Shown here: positions 26,892-37,126 of the stretch, in pieces
Position numbering within the stretch: position 1 is the stretch's first letter
How the letters are laid out: each line of letters begins with the position of its first letter
From: Asticcacaulis sp. AC402
GTDB taxonomy: Bacteria; Pseudomonadota; Alphaproteobacteria; Caulobacterales; Caulobacteraceae
DNA: 64,000 nucleotides
Direction: 5' to 3'
Assembly (NCBI RefSeq): GCF_000495835.1
Contig: NZ_AWGC01000015.1
Span: 124,001-188,000, forward strand
Notes under the pieces: generated by a model
Seen by the model: only the letters and a program-made list of their open reading frames with translations
The model's database searches: none
Told to the model about the DNA's origin: nothing
Translations under genes and position numbers: made by a program

Positions 26892-27617
26892 ATGACCGCG
26901 ACGGCGGCGCTGAAATACAAACGCATACTGCTCAAGGTCTCCGGCGAAGTTCTGATGGGCGAGCAGGGCTTCGGTATCGACATGAAGACCGTGCAGGCAG
27001 TGGCCGAGGAAGTCGCAGAAGTCGCGCGCCTGGGCGTTGAGTTGTGCCTGGTCATTGGCGGTGGCAACATCTTCCGTGGCCTGTCCAAGGCCGCCGTCGG
27101 CATGGAAAGGTCCAGTGCCGACTATATGGGCATGCTGGCCACGGTCATGAACGCCCTGGCCATGCAGAATGCGCTTGAAAAGCAAGGCATCGACACCCGC
27201 GTCCAGTCGGCCATCCAGATGAACGCCGTATGCGAACCGTTCGTCAGACGGCGCGCTATCCGCCATCTCGAAAAGGGGCGAGTCGTGATCTTCGCTGCCG
27301 GCACCGGCGCACCTTATTTTACCACGGATACCGCGGCCGCTCTGCGCGCGGCGGAAATGACGTGTGATGCCCTGTTCAAAGGGACTTCGGTGGACGGCGT
27401 CTATACTGCTGACCCGAAGAAGGATCCGTCCGCCGAACGCTACGAGAAACTCACCTATCTTGAAGTCCTGTCGCGCGACCTGAAGGTAATGGACGCCTCC
27501 GCCGTGTCGCTCATGCGCGAGAACACCATCCCCATCGTTGTTTTTTCCATCCGTACGCCCGGCGCGCTGAACGAAGTGATCCACGGACGAGGAACCCACA
27601 CCGTCATAACCAACTAA
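26892..27617 (+). CDS. pyrH: UMP kinase
   Basis: 241 residues from ATG 26892, with GGAGA six bases upstream; the open frame from 26757 runs through the tsf terminator and is rejected. UMP kinase makes UDP with ATP and is hexameric. [41 protein letters not shown] and [20 protein letters not shown] are the amino-acid-kinase family marks, with [15 protein letters not shown] typical of PyrH. frr follows after 16 bases. Confidence 0.97.
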   Translation: MTATAALKYKRILLKVSGEVLMGEQGFGIDMKTVQAVAEEVAEVARLGVELCLVIGGGNIFRGLSKAAVGMERSSADYMGMLATVMNALAMQNALEKQGIDTRVQSAIQMNAVCEPFVRRRAIRHLEKGRVVIFAAGTGAPYFTTDTAAALRAAEMTCDALFKGTSVDGVYTADPKKDPSAERYEKLTYLEVLSRDLKVMDASAVSLMRENTIPIVVFSIRTPGALNEVIHGRGTHTVITN

Positions 27618-27633
27618 AAGAAGGGTGCAATTC

Positions 27634-28191
27634 ATGGCAAAGCCCGATCTCAACCGCTACAAGGAACGCATGGACAAGGCCGTCCTTGCGCTCAAGGAAG
27701 ACTATTCCGGCCTGCGCACCGGCCGGGCCTCGGCCTCGCTATTGGATCAGGTGGTCGTCGACGCCTATGGTTCTACCATGCCCCTGAACGCTTGCGCTGC
27801 CGTTAGCGTCCCCGAACCGCGCATGATCAATGTCAGCGTCTGGGACCGCGGCCTGACGATTTCGGTGGAAAAGGCCATTCGCAATTCAGGTCTCGGCCTG
27901 AACCCGATCACGGATGGCCAAACCCTGCGCATCCCGATCCCGCCCCTGACCGAGGAACGCCGCAAGGATCTGGTCAAGATCGCCGGCAAGTATGCCGAAA
28001 CTCAGCGAGTCGCCGTGCGCAATGTTCGCCGCGAAGCCATGGACGACTTGAAAAAGGCGGAAAAAGCATCGGAGATCAGCGAGGATGAAGAAAAGAAGGG
28101 CAGCACGGAGGTGCAAAGCTTTACCGACGCCGCCATCAAACGCATCGACGAGGTTCTGAAGACCAAAGAAGCCGAAATTATGCAGGTCTAA
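27634..28191 (+). CDS. frr: Ribosome recycling factor
   Basis: 185 residues from ATG 27634; AAGGG lies 8 bases upstream, and the GTG at 27625 is too close to it. RRF splits post-termination ribosomes with EF-G. Marks are [51 protein letters not shown] and the final helix with DEEKKG. Its TAA stop is the first triplet of family A copy A6, where the usual TAG has become TAA. Confidence 0.98.
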   Translation: MAKPDLNRYKERMDKAVLALKEDYSGLRTGRASASLLDQVVVDAYGSTMPLNACAAVSVPEPRMINVSVWDRGLTISVEKAIRNSGLGLNPITDGQTLRIPIPPLTEERRKDLVKIAGKYAETQRVAVRNVRREAMDDLKKAEKASEISEDEEKKGSTEVQSFTDAAIKRIDEVLKTKEAEIMQV

Positions 28192-28292
28192 AGCGCAATC
28201 CGATAAAGTGGACGCCACTTTTCGGATAGACTGCGCGATAGAATAGAAGTTTAGAGCGGCGTTTTTGATTCCCTTCAAAACGCATCCTGCTC
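28189..28292 (+). repeat. Family A element, copy A6
   Basis: TAAAGCGCAATCCGATAAAG with CACTTTTCGGATAGACTGCG, an altered linker (GATAGAATAGAAGTTTAGAG) and GTTTTTGATTCCCTTCAAAA, ending near CCTGCTC. It carries the frr stop at its left end and lies just before uppS. Confidence 0.88.
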
Positions 28293-28324
28293 GCGTGTTG
28301 GGCGGTAACCTGGGAAGTCGCATC

Positions 28325-29098
28325 ATGCCGTTAGGCTCCATGGATGATCGTGAAGCGTTCCGACTGGCCGAAGGCCTGGAGAGTCTTCACGTCGCTATCA
28401 TCATGGATGGCAATGGCCGCTGGGCCAAGGAGCGCGGCCAGATACGCACTGTCGGGCACAAGGCCGGAGTCGACGCGCTGAAACGTACCATAACTGCGGC
28501 CGCCGAACTCGGCGTGACCCATATGACGGTTTTCGCTTTTTCGACGGAGAATTGGCGTCGGCCCGAAGCCGAGGTCAGCGACCTGATGGGACTTTTGCGT
28601 GCTTTCATTAAGGCTGATCTCGCACGGTTGCGCCGTGAAGGCGTTTGCGTCCGCATCATCGGTCAGGAAGCCGGCCTGCCGCCTGACATCGTCGGCATGG
28701 TTGCCGACGCACACGAACAAACCAGGGATAATTCACGCTTTTTCCTTCAGGTTGCACTAAACTACGGCGCGCAAGCCGATATCGTTGAGGCCGCCCGCGT
28801 GTTGGCGCAACAAGCCCGGGACGGCCTAATCGATCCTGAGGCCATCACGCCGGAAAGCTTCGGCGCCAGCCTGTCGACCCACGGCCTGCCGCCGCTGGAC
28901 CTGCTGATCCGCACCTCGGGCGAGCACCGTTTATCCAACTTCCTGTTATGGGAGGCGGCCTATGCCGAGTTCGTTTTCCAGGACATTCTGTGGCCGGACT
29001 ATGGGCGTGAGTCCCTGAAACAGGCTCTCGATATATTCGCCCGGCGCAATCGCCGCTTTGGGGCGGTGGATCCGGGACATGCCGCCCAATCCGCCTGA
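28325..29098 (+). CDS. uppS: Undecaprenyl diphosphate synthase
   Basis: 257 residues from ATG 28325 (GGGAAG 8-9 bases upstream); ATG 28340 is an alternative, and the TTG at 28265 lies inside a repeat. The cis-prenyltransferase adds isopentenyl units to farnesyl diphosphate to make the C55 carrier lipid for peptidoglycan and LPS. IIMDGNGRWAKERG holds the Mg-binding Asp28; HMTVFAFSTENWRRP and DLLIRTSGEHRLSNFLLWEAAYAE are the other signatures. cdsA overlaps its last codons, so uppS-cdsA-dxr-rseP-bamA form a tight operon. Confidence 0.95.
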   Translation: MPLGSMDDREAFRLAEGLESLHVAIIMDGNGRWAKERGQIRTVGHKAGVDALKRTITAAAELGVTHMTVFAFSTENWRRPEAEVSDLMGLLRAFIKADLARLRREGVCVRIIGQEAGLPPDIVGMVADAHEQTRDNSRFFLQVALNYGAQADIVEAARVLAQQARDGLIDPEAITPESFGASLSTHGLPPLDLLIRTSGEHRLSNFLLWEAAYAEFVFQDILWPDYGRESLKQALDIFARRNRRFGAVDPGHAAQSA

Positions 29099-29927
29099 AA
29101 CGCCAGCACGCAAAACCGTCGTCGGTAAACGGACCCGCGAAGTGCTGGTCCGCGTGGCCTCTGCGTTCGTCCTGATACCCCTTGTCATCAGCATACTCTG
29201 GCTGGGTGGCGTCTGGTTCCTTACGCTGATAAGCGTTGGTGTCGCGCTTTTGTGCATCGAGTGGGGTCTCATGGCCTCGCCGCGCGCCGGCGCCCGTCTT
29301 GCCGCTGCCCTGACGATGTCGGCCTTGGCCGCCGTGTTTACCGGCTATCTCGGCCATCCCTTGCTGTCCTTCCTGATCCTGCTGTTCGGCGCGCTGTGCA
29401 CGGGGCTGTATGGTTATCGACTCGGGGCCGGCTGGATGGATGCAGCTTATGGCGTTCTCTATGTCGGCGTTCCCGCGATTATTCTGATGTGGCTGCGCGA
29501 ATCGAACCACGGCTTCGACTGGGTGATGTTTGCGTTCCTTATCGCCTGGGCGTCAGACAGTGCGGCCTATGTTACCGGCAAGATAGTTGGCGGGCCCAAG
29601 CTGTGGCGGCGGTACAGTCCGAACAAGACCTGGTCTGGCTTCGCTGGCGGCATGATCGCCGGCATGCTGACGGCCGGCGCGCTCAACGACCTGACCCACC
29701 TGTTCAAACACAACATCTCGCCGCTGATCGTCGGCGTTCTGGTCTCCCTTGCGACCATGGCGGGCGATCTTTGGGAATCGGCGTTGAAACGGCGTTTCGG
29801 CGTCAAGGATGCCGGCAGCCTTATCCCTGGCCACGGTGGTCTGATGGACCGTGTTGACGGGCTGATGTTTGCCATTGTCGCACTTGGGGCTATAAGGCTA
29901 CTCGTTCTTCTGGGTACCGAAATCTGA
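29079..29927 (+). CDS. cdsA: Phosphatidate cytidylyltransferase
   Basis: 282 residues from ATG 29079, overlapping uppS by 20 bases. It makes CDP-diacylglycerol from phosphatidic acid and CTP in the inner membrane. About seven hydrophobic spans are visible, and the CDS signature SALKRRFGVKDAGSLIPGHG followed by GLMDRVDGL lies near the C-terminus with its metal-binding Asp residues. Its TGA overlaps the dxr ATG (TGATG). Confidence 0.94.
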   Translation: MPPNPPETPARKTVVGKRTREVLVRVASAFVLIPLVISILWLGGVWFLTLISVGVALLCIEWGLMASPRAGARLAAALTMSALAAVFTGYLGHPLLSFLILLFGALCTGLYGYRLGAGWMDAAYGVLYVGVPAIILMWLRESNHGFDWVMFAFLIAWASDSAAYVTGKIVGGPKLWRRYSPNKTWSGFAGGMIAGMLTAGALNDLTHLFKHNISPLIVGVLVSLATMAGDLWESALKRRFGVKDAGSLIPGHGGLMDRVDGLMFAIVALGAIRLLVLLGTEI

Positions 29928-31129
29928 TGACACGGCGCATTTCCATCCTGGGCTCGACGGGGTCCATCGGGGTTTCCACTCTGCGCCTCCTCGATGAAGT
30001 TGGTGGCGACTTCGCCATTGAAGCCCTGATTGGCGGGCGCAATGTCGATCTGCTGGCGCAACAGGCTCTCAAATATCGTCCCGCCATCACCGTACTGGCT
30101 GATCCGTCGCAATGGTCAGCCTTGCGCGACCGCCTGGCCGGCAGCGGGCTGGAGATCGCCTGTGGCGAAGACGCTGTCTGCGCCGCGGCGGGCCGCAAGA
30201 GCGATCTGGTCATGGCGGCCATTGTTGGGATCGCCGGCCTGAAACCGACCTGGGCTGCAGCTGGGACCGGCGCCATACTCGCATTGGCCAACAAGGAAAG
30301 CCTGGTCTGCTGCGGCCGCGCCCTGATCGAGCGGGTGGAAGCCCATGGCGGCCGGGTGCTGCCGGTCGATTCCGAGCACAATGCCATCTTCCAGGTGCTG
30401 GATGTCAACCAAAAGGACAAGGTCGCACGGCTTGTCCTGACGGCTTCCGGCGGGCCTTTTTGGGGTCGCAGCCGAGCCGAACTGGGCCAGGTGACGGTTG
30501 AACAGGCGCTGAAGCATCCCAACTGGTCGATGGGTGCCAAGATCACCATTGATTCGGCGACCCTGGCCAACAAGGGCCTGGAACTGATCGAGGCGGCCTA
30601 TCTGTTCGACATGCCGGGCGAAAAGATTGATGTCGTCATCCATCCGCAATCGGTTGTCCATAGTCTGGTCGAATACCGCGACGGTTCGAGCCTGGCGCAG
30701 CTTGGCCCGCCCGACATGCGCGTGCCGATCAGCTATTGTCTGGGATGGCCCGAGCGTGTCGCCTGGCAGGCACCGAAGCTCGATTTGGTCGGGATGAAGA
30801 CCCTGACCTTCGCCGCACCTGACGAAAGCGCTTTTCCGATGTTGCGGCTGGCGCGTGAAGCCCTGGCGGCGGGGGAGGGCATGACGACCGTATTCAACGC
30901 TGCCAATGAGGTCTGTGTCCAAGCGTTTCTGGACCGCCGCATCGGATTTTTACAAATCGCCGAATATGTCGAAACTGCCATGATGCGGGCTCAATTGCCC
31001 TCTATCTCTTCCAAAGATCACACAAGTCGTGATATGTCGGTGCAGGGTATAGCTTTTGCCTTGGATATTGATGCCCAGGTGCGACGGTTGGTGGCGGATT
31101 TGTTCTTCTCCGCAAGACAGCATGTTTAA
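29927..31129 (+). CDS. dxr: 1-deoxy-D-xylulose 5-phosphate reductoisomerase
   Basis: 400 residues. It rearranges and reduces DXP to methylerythritol phosphate, the first committed step of the MEP isoprenoid route that feeds UppS. Marks are the NADPH-binding ISILGSTGSIGVSTL start, LANKESLVCCG, the metal site DSEHNAIFQ, TASGGPFWG and SMGAKITIDSATLANKGLE. The ATG overlaps the cdsA stop, so translation is probably coupled. Confidence 0.96.
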   Translation: MTRRISILGSTGSIGVSTLRLLDEVGGDFAIEALIGGRNVDLLAQQALKYRPAITVLADPSQWSALRDRLAGSGLEIACGEDAVCAAAGRKSDLVMAAIVGIAGLKPTWAAAGTGAILALANKESLVCCGRALIERVEAHGGRVLPVDSEHNAIFQVLDVNQKDKVARLVLTASGGPFWGRSRAELGQVTVEQALKHPNWSMGAKITIDSATLANKGLELIEAAYLFDMPGEKIDVVIHPQSVVHSLVEYRDGSSLAQLGPPDMRVPISYCLGWPERVAWQAPKLDLVGMKTLTFAAPDESAFPMLRLAREALAAGEGMTTVFNAANEVCVQAFLDRRIGFLQIAEYVETAMMRAQLPSISSKDHTSRDMSVQGIAFALDIDAQVRRLVADLFFSARQHV

Positions 31130-31156
31130 GGGCACGACACGTATGGAGGACGGCGC

Positions 31157-32359
31157 TTGCTAAATTTCATTATCGGCATAGTTCCGTTCCTGATCATCAT
31201 TTCTCTGATCGTGACCTTCCATGAACTCGGGCACTATTGGCTGGCACGTCTGTTTGGCACCCGAATTGAACGCTTTTCGGTCGGTTTCGGCAAGATTCTC
31301 CTGCGCCGCAAGGACAAGCGCGGTACAGAATGGTGCATCAGCGCGTTGCCGCTGGGCGGTTATGTCAAGTTCGCCGGCGACGAAAATGTTACATCGATGA
31401 TGCCGTCTATTGCCGAGTTGGAGGCGTCACGAGAGTCAATTACGCGCAAAGAAGGCGCCGACGCTGTTAAGGAATATTTCCATTTCAAGCCGTTGTGGCA
31501 GCGTTTTTTGATTGTCCTGGCCGGTCCTGTCGCCAATTTCGTTTTGGCCATTTTGGTTTTCGCACTCCTCTTCGCTACGTTCGGGGATCGCACGACCCCG
31601 GCGACCATTGCCAAGCTGGAACCAGGCGGCGCAGCAGAAGCCGCGGGCTTTCTTGTTGGAGACACTATTCTGTCGATTGATGGAAAAAAGGTCCATGACT
31701 TCGCTGACATGGCCGTCCTGGTATCGCTGCGACCGGACACGCCAACGCGCTTTGTCGTCGATCGTCAGGGCAGTCGGGTGGATTTGGTGGCGACCCCCAG
31801 GCGCGTACCCATGGACGATAAAGGTCCTAATCCAAATTTGACAAAAGGTCAGTTGGGAGTTGAGACGGAGCGTCGTGACGTCTTTGTTCGTTACAACCCG
31901 ATTGAAGCCCTTATCAAAGGCAATGACGAAACCTGGAAGGCCCTTGACACCAATCTGACCTATGTCGGTCGAATTTTTTCAGGCAAGGAGAATGGGAATC
32001 AGATCGGCGGAATCGTCGGCATGACCAAGGCGACGGGTGACATCACGGCGGCGGCAACCCAGGTTCAGGCGCCATGGTGGTTCACTGCCTTGAGCCTGCT
32101 ATACACCTACCTGACCCTGATGGCCTATATCTCTATTGCCGTCGGGTTTCTGAATTTGCTGCCCATTCCCATGCTGGACGGGGGACACCTCGCGTTTTAT
32201 GCCTGGCAGGGTGTGACCAGAAAACCCGTTTCGCCGGAAATCCAGAATGCGGCCTTTCGCATTGCCGTAGTGCTGGTATTAGGCTTAATGACATTCGCCT
32301 TATGGAACGATTTGAATAATACGGGGTTCGTCAAGTTCCTCGGGGGGTTGTTTTCATGA
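31157..32359 (+). CDS. rseP: Site-2 intramembrane metalloprotease RseP
   Basis: 400 residues from TTG 31157; this rare start is supported by TGGAGGA six bases upstream and by the family start LNFIIGIVPFLIIISLIVTFHELGHY. Zinc motif HELGH is at 22-26; a PDZ domain (EPGGAAEAAGFLVGDTILSIDG) sits in the periplasmic loop, and the last helices carry NLLPIPMLDGGHL with the third zinc ligand. It cleaves anti-sigma factors and signal-peptide remnants in the membrane. The bamA ATG overlaps its TGA. Confidence 0.95.
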   Translation: MLNFIIGIVPFLIIISLIVTFHELGHYWLARLFGTRIERFSVGFGKILLRRKDKRGTEWCISALPLGGYVKFAGDENVTSMMPSIAELEASRESITRKEGADAVKEYFHFKPLWQRFLIVLAGPVANFVLAILVFALLFATFGDRTTPATIAKLEPGGAAEAAGFLVGDTILSIDGKKVHDFADMAVLVSLRPDTPTRFVVDRQGSRVDLVATPRRVPMDDKGPNPNLTKGQLGVETERRDVFVRYNPIEALIKGNDETWKALDTNLTYVGRIFSGKENGNQIGGIVGMTKATGDITAAATQVQAPWWFTALSLLYTYLTLMAYISIAVGFLNLLPIPMLDGGHLAFYAWQGVTRKPVSPEIQNAAFRIAVVLVLGLMTFALWNDLNNTGFVKFLGGLFS

Positions 32360-34797
32360 GGCAGTTGATACGTCGCGTTGCTAATATATCTTCCCGGACC
32401 ACTCAGACCAGAGGCCCTATGACCCTTTCCCGCTCACTCACACTTGGCGTCAGCGCCCTGGCACTGGCCGGCTTGGCTGTCGCCGCGACAGGGGTCGAAG
32501 CGCGCACCTACATGCAGGAAGAGCCCGCCGGCGCCCAGCAACCGCGCGCGGCCACGGCCTATGTCAGCGCCATCCGGGTCGAAGGCAATGAGCGCATCGA
32601 CAACCAGACCGTTGTTTCCTACCTGCCGTTCCAGGCCGGCGCGACGGTCGATGCCGAGCTGATCGACCTGGCCGTCAAGACCCTGTACCGCACCGACCTG
32701 TTTTCTGACGTCCAGATCCAGATGCAGGGCAGTGAGATGGTGGTGACCGTGGTCGAGAGCCCCATCATCAACCAGGTTGTCTTCGAGGGCAACAAGGCCA
32801 TGACCAAGGACAAGCTGCGCGAAGAAGTGCAGATTCGTCCGCGCGGCGTATTCACCAAGGCCAAGGTTCAGGAAGACGTTCAGCGCATCGTCGAACTGTA
32901 TCGCAAGGGGGGCCGTATCTCGGCTACGGTAACCCCGAAGATCGTCGAACTGCCGCAAAAGCGCGTCGACCTTATTTTCGAAATCGATGAAGGCGCCAAG
33001 ACCGGTGTGTCCCAGGTCAACTTCATCGGTAACCGCGCCTTCTCGGACAACGACCTCAAAGGTGTTGTCATTACCCAAAAGTCGTTGTGGTGGAAGTTCT
33101 TCTCGTCGAATGACAACTACGACCCGGACCGTATGGACTACGACCGGGAGCAGTTGCGCAAACACTACACCAATCGTGGTTACTACGACTTCCGCATCCT
33201 GTCGGCGGTTGCCGAGTTGACGCCGGACCGCAAGGACTTCGTTATCTCCTACACTCTGGACGAAGGTGAAAAGTACAATTTCGGCCGCGTCACCATTAAG
33301 ACCGACAATGACAAGCTGAAGGCTGAAAACCTTCAACGCGCTATCGCCATCCGTCCAGGCCAGCTGTATGAAAGTGACCGTGTCGAAAAGGCTGTCGACG
33401 ACCTGACCTTCGCCGCAGGGTCTTCGGGCTTCGCTTTTGTCGACATCCGTCCGCAGGAAGAGGCCGATCCCAATACCAAGAAGGTCGATCTGATCTTCAA
33501 CGTTCACGAAGGCGCGCGTGTCTATATCGACAAGGTCAACATCGTCGGCAATACCCAGACGCTCGACCGCGTCATTCGCCGCCAGATGCTGGTGTCAGAA
33601 GGCGACGCCTATAACAAGGCGTTGCTGGAACGTTCGCGCATCTATGTCGCCGGTTTGGGGTTCTTCAAAGAGGGCGAAGACGGCGTCAAGATAACCGAAA
33701 AGCCGTCACCAGCAGCCGGCAAGACCAATATCGAGGTCGCTGTGATCGAACAGCCGACCGGCGAACTTTCGTTTGGCGCCGGGTTCTCGTCGATCCAGAA
33801 GTTCATTCTCGACATCGGCATTTCGCAGCGCAACTTCCGCGGCACTGGCCAGGATATCCGCGCCCGCATCCAGACGGGTTCAATTCAGAAGGATATCGAC
33901 TTGTCCTTCACCGAGCCGCGCTTCATGGGCCGAAACGTCTCCGCGGGCTTCGATATCTTCTCCAGTTCCTATCGCTATCGCGGTGTCGACTTCCGCACCG
34001 AGTCGAGCGGCGCGGGCTTGCGGCTGGGCTATAATCTCAATGGCTATTCGGTCCTGCGTCTGCGCTATAATATCCGCAAGGACTTTATTTCGACGACCGC
34101 CAACAACTGCGACAGCCTGCTGTACAGTTGCGGTAACGGTCTGACCTCGTCGGTCGGTTACTCGCTGTCCTATGACCGCCGCAACGACTTCATTCAGCCG
34201 ACGCGCGGTTGGATGGCTATTCTGCGCCAGGACATTGCCGGCCTGGGCGGCGACGTCAAATATGTCTCGACCGAAGGCGAGGTTCACTGGTATCACGGGT
34301 TCCGCAAAGACATGATCTTGCACGTCTCGGGCTCGGCCGGGTCCAAGGTGCCGTGGGGCGGCGACTCCATCCGTATCAATGACCGCTTCTTTAAGGGCGG
34401 CGATACCATGCGCGGCTTTGAATACGCCGGTATGGGCCCGCGCGATACGAGTTCCACCTACGCCCTGGGCGGCCAGACCTATGCCATCGGTACGGCGGAA
34501 CTGGGACTTCCCAATGGCCTGCCGGAACAATATGGCCTTAAAACAGCTTTATTTCTCGATATAGGTACACTTGGAGGTATCGACAAGTCGCTGAAGGTCT
34601 TCGGTCCAGGCACCACCAATGCCGGACAGATAAATGACAGCATCAAGGATGATTTTGCGGCTCGCGTTTCGGCGGGTATAACTATCCGTTGGAAGTCGCC
34701 CATGGGCCCAGTCCAGTTCGATCTAAGCCAGGTCCTGTCCCAGGCCGAATACGACAAGGTCGAAACTTTCCGCTTCTCGCAATCCACTCAATTCTAA
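32356..34797 (+). CDS. bamA: Outer membrane protein assembly factor BamA
   Basis: 813 residues from ATG 32356, which overlaps the rseP stop. ATG 32419 would give a more usual signal peptide (MTLSRSLTLGVSALALAG...) and may be the real start; the 21 extra residues look unlike a signal n-region. Five POTRA domains follow (the first starting SAIRVEGNERIDNQTVVSYL), then the 16-strand barrel from about residue 470, with the loop-6 motif region GGDTMRGFEYAGMGPRD (VRGF type) and a final Phe (SQSTQF), the outer-membrane signal. It inserts beta-barrel proteins; its partner lipoprotein bamE is at 601-1095. Confidence 0.96.
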   Translation: MRQLIRRVANISSRTTQTRGPMTLSRSLTLGVSALALAGLAVAATGVEARTYMQEEPAGAQQPRAATAYVSAIRVEGNERIDNQTVVSYLPFQAGATVDAELIDLAVKTLYRTDLFSDVQIQMQGSEMVVTVVESPIINQVVFEGNKAMTKDKLREEVQIRPRGVFTKAKVQEDVQRIVELYRKGGRISATVTPKIVELPQKRVDLIFEIDEGAKTGVSQVNFIGNRAFSDNDLKGVVITQKSLWWKFFSSNDNYDPDRMDYDREQLRKHYTNRGYYDFRILSAVAELTPDRKDFVISYTLDEGEKYNFGRVTIKTDNDKLKAENLQRAIAIRPGQLYESDRVEKAVDDLTFAAGSSGFAFVDIRPQEEADPNTKKVDLIFNVHEGARVYIDKVNIVGNTQTLDRVIRRQMLVSEGDAYNKALLERSRIYVAGLGFFKEGEDGVKITEKPSPAAGKTNIEVAVIEQPTGELSFGAGFSSIQKFILDIGISQRNFRGTGQDIRARIQTGSIQKDIDLSFTEPRFMGRNVSAGFDIFSSSYRYRGVDFRTESSGAGLRLGYNLNGYSVLRLRYNIRKDFISTTANNCDSLLYSCGNGLTSSVGYSLSYDRRNDFIQPTRGWMAILRQDIAGLGGDVKYVSTEGEVHWYHGFRKDMILHVSGSAGSKVPWGGDSIRINDRFFKGGDTMRGFEYAGMGPRDTSSTYALGGQTYAIGTAELGLPNGLPEQYGLKTALFLDIGTLGGIDKSLKVFGPGTTNAGQINDSIKDDFAARVSAGITIRWKSPMGPVQFDLSQVLSQAEYDKVETFRFSQSTQF

Positions 34798-34815
34798 AAA
34801 AAAAGCAGCCTCACC

Positions 34816-35517
34816 ATGAAAAAGACATCGCTCGTCGCTCTCGTCGGCATCCTGGGCTTGACCGCCGCAGGCCAAAGCTTCGCCCAGGCTACGCCGACGC
34901 AACCTACCTTCGGTGCCGCCATTCCGGGCCAATGCGTCCTGGACACGGGCCGGGCTCTGGCCACTTCCAAGATGGGGCTGGCTGCCACGGCGCGCCTCAC
35001 CCAGTTGAACGCTCAGGTACAGGCCGAACTGACCGGCGAAAACGACGTTTTGGAAGCCGAAGGAAAGCAGCTTCAGGACACCCAGAAGACGTCGTCGGCA
35101 ACCGATGCCGGCAAGAAGACCTGGGAAGGCAAGGCTCAGGCCTGGGCTCAAAAGGGAGAAGCGTTGCAGCGCAAGGCGCAGATTCGCGAATCCGAAATGC
35201 GCGCCACGCAGCAGATCGCCATGCAAACCGTCATGGAAAAAATGATCCCTCAGATCAATTCCGTCGTCACGCAGAACAAGTGTTCGATGGTCGTTCAGGC
35301 CGATGGTCTGTTACAATACCAGGCGACGGGCCCAAACAATCAGCCCATAAGCTTCACCTATGTGAATCCGTCGATGGACATCACCAGCGCGGTCGTGCAA
35401 AAGATGGATGCTTCGGGTGAGCAGTTGCCGCAAATTAACCGCTATAACCTCGAACAACAACAGCAAGCCCAAGCCGCGCGTTCTGCTTCCGCTCAAGGGG
35501 CTGCGCCTAAGAAATAG
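34816..35517 (+). CDS. skp: OmpH/Skp family periplasmic chaperone
   Basis: 233 residues, longer than E. coli Skp (161). A Sec signal (MKKTSLVALVGILGLTAAGQSFAQA) is followed by an OmpH-type domain: a short beta part, then long charged helices (LTQLNAQVQAELTGENDVLEAEGKQL through ATQQIAMQTVMEKM) forming the coiled-coil tentacles, then a closing beta part. The last 30 residues are Gln/Ala-rich. Skp ferries unfolded outer-membrane proteins to BamA, which fits its place between bamA and lpxD. There is no strong ribosome site before the ATG. Confidence 0.88.
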   Translation: MKKTSLVALVGILGLTAAGQSFAQATPTQPTFGAAIPGQCVLDTGRALATSKMGLAATARLTQLNAQVQAELTGENDVLEAEGKQLQDTQKTSSATDAGKKTWEGKAQAWAQKGEALQRKAQIRESEMRATQQIAMQTVMEKMIPQINSVVTQNKCSMVVQADGLLQYQATGPNNQPISFTYVNPSMDITSAVVQKMDASGEQLPQINRYNLEQQQQAQAARSASAQGAAPKK

Positions 35518-35534
35518 TATGAGTCGACCGCCTT

Positions 35535-36611
35535 ATGCCTGATTTGCGCTTTTTTGATATCGGTTCAAAAATAGACCTCGATCAGGTGGCGGTTTTGACA
35601 TCGACGCGCCTGGGTATTCCGGGCAGGAAGGGGAGCGGGTTCGTAACGGCCTGCGCCCCTTTGTCGTTGGGCGGGCCGGGTAAGGCGGCATTCTTTTCGG
35701 ATCGCCGCTACTTGACCAACCTTCACAGAACCGAAGCTGAGTTCGTCTTCGTCCATTCCGACTATATCGACCACGTTCCGAAAAAAAGTGTGCCGATTAT
35801 CAGCCAGGCACCGCAGGCATCGTGGGCCCGTCTGGCTGCCAGGCTGTACCGGCCAAGGATGCACGACGGCCCTTCGCCAATCCATTCCAGCGTCCGGAGT
35901 GAAGACGGTGTCACCTTAGGGGTAGGCGTTGTGATTGGCCAGGATGTTGAGATCGGGGCAGGAACGCGTATTGAAGCCTATGCGGTAATCGGTCCGGGCG
36001 TCCGTATTGGCCGCGACTGTCATATCGGCGCCCACAGCACCATTTACTGCGCCTTGCTGGGCGATCGTGTGCATCTGGCATCGGGCGTGCGAATCGGCGA
36101 GGCCGGTTTTGGCGTGTCTGGCGATGCCCGCGGCCTGGTTGACGTGCCGCAATTGGGGCGGGTTATCCTTCAGGACGATGTCAGTATCGGCGCAGGGACC
36201 TGCGTTGACCGCGGCGCCTTTGAGGACACGATCATCGGTGAAGCGACAAAGATCGACAATATGGTCCAGATTGCACACAATGTGCGTATAGGACGCAACT
36301 GTATCGTGGCGGCACATTCCGGCCTCTCGGGTTCGGTCAAGGTCGGTGACGGCGCCATGTTCGGCGGGCGTGCCGGAATTATCGACCATATTGAAATTGG
36401 GGTTGGTGCCAAGGTTGCCGCTGGGGCAATTGTGTTCAAGGATGTTCCACCCGGTGCAATGGTATCGGGCTTCCCGGCCAAGCCGTCGCGTCAGTTTCTG
36501 CGAGAAGTGGTGTGGCTGGAAAAAAATGCGGCGGCGAAAGAGTCAGGGAAGGATTCTGTTAGGGATTCTGGCAAGGACTCGAATAAGGACTCCGGCAAGG
36601 ACAAAGGATGA
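35535..36611 (+). CDS. lpxD: UDP-3-O-acylglucosamine N-acyltransferase
   Basis: 358 residues. LpxD transfers a hydroxyacyl chain to UDP-3-O-acylglucosamine in lipid A synthesis. An N-terminal uridine-binding domain (to about 105) precedes a left-handed beta-helix of hexapeptide repeats ([20 protein letters not shown] onward); catalytic His is 248 in IAHNVRIG. After the final helix ([14 protein letters not shown]) comes an unusual tail of about 24 residues made of repeated GKDS/KDS units (335-358). fabZ overlaps its stop (ATGA), and lpxA follows, the standard cluster. Confidence 0.95.
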   Translation: MPDLRFFDIGSKIDLDQVAVLTSTRLGIPGRKGSGFVTACAPLSLGGPGKAAFFSDRRYLTNLHRTEAEFVFVHSDYIDHVPKKSVPIISQAPQASWARLAARLYRPRMHDGPSPIHSSVRSEDGVTLGVGVVIGQDVEIGAGTRIEAYAVIGPGVRIGRDCHIGAHSTIYCALLGDRVHLASGVRIGEAGFGVSGDARGLVDVPQLGRVILQDDVSIGAGTCVDRGAFEDTIIGEATKIDNMVQIAHNVRIGRNCIVAAHSGLSGSVKVGDGAMFGGRAGIIDHIEIGVGAKVAAGAIVFKDVPPGAMVSGFPAKPSRQFLREVVWLEKNAAAKESGKDSVRDSGKDSNKDSGKDKG

Positions 36612-37126
36612 TGGATACGATGACCACGACTGACCAAGATGTGCCGGGTGCGAAGCTGGAGGCGGGGACTCCGGCGGCAGGTGTGTCGGTGGACTATGCC
36701 GAAATCCTGAAGCGTATTCCGCATCGCTATCCGTTCCTGTTGGTCGACCGCGGCGAGAATTGGGTCAAGAACAAGTCGATGACGGGTATCAAGAACGTCA
36801 CCTTCAATGAGCCGTTCTTCGCTGGGCACTTCCCGGAAAATCCGGTCATGCCCGGTGTGTTGCTGATCGAGGCCATGGGCCAGACTGGTGCCGTGCTGAT
36901 GTCGAAATCTTTGGACGTAGAAGTTGAAGGCAAGACCATCTTCTTTATGTCGGTGGATGGTGTACGGTTCCGCAGTCCGGTGCGACCGGGCGACGTGGTG
37001 CGCATGCCGGTAGAGGTGGTACGGCATCGCGGCGATGTCTTTAAGTTCCGCGGCGAGGCCTATGTCGGCGACAAGATCGTCTGCGAGGCGGAGTTTGCGG
37101 CCATGGTGGTCGAGAGTCCCAAATGA
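36608..37126 (+). CDS. fabZ: 3-hydroxyacyl-ACP dehydratase FabZ
   Basis: 172 residues from ATG 36608, overlapping the lpxD stop; AAGGA lies 5 bases upstream. Two further Met codons (36611 and 36620) are possible starts. The hot-dog fold carries the catalytic His74 in [14 protein letters not shown] and Glu88 in LLIEAMGQ. It removes water from 3-hydroxyacyl-ACP in fatty acid elongation and competes with LpxA/LpxD for the same substrate, which explains the clustering. The N-terminal 27 residues are a non-conserved extension. Confidence 0.96.
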   Translation: MMDTMTTTDQDVPGAKLEAGTPAAGVSVDYAEILKRIPHRYPFLLVDRGENWVKNKSMTGIKNVTFNEPFFAGHFPENPVMPGVLLIEAMGQTGAVLMSKSLDVEVEGKTIFFMSVDGVRFRSPVRPGDVVRMPVEVVRHRGDVFKFRGEAYVGDKIVCEAEFAAMVVESPK

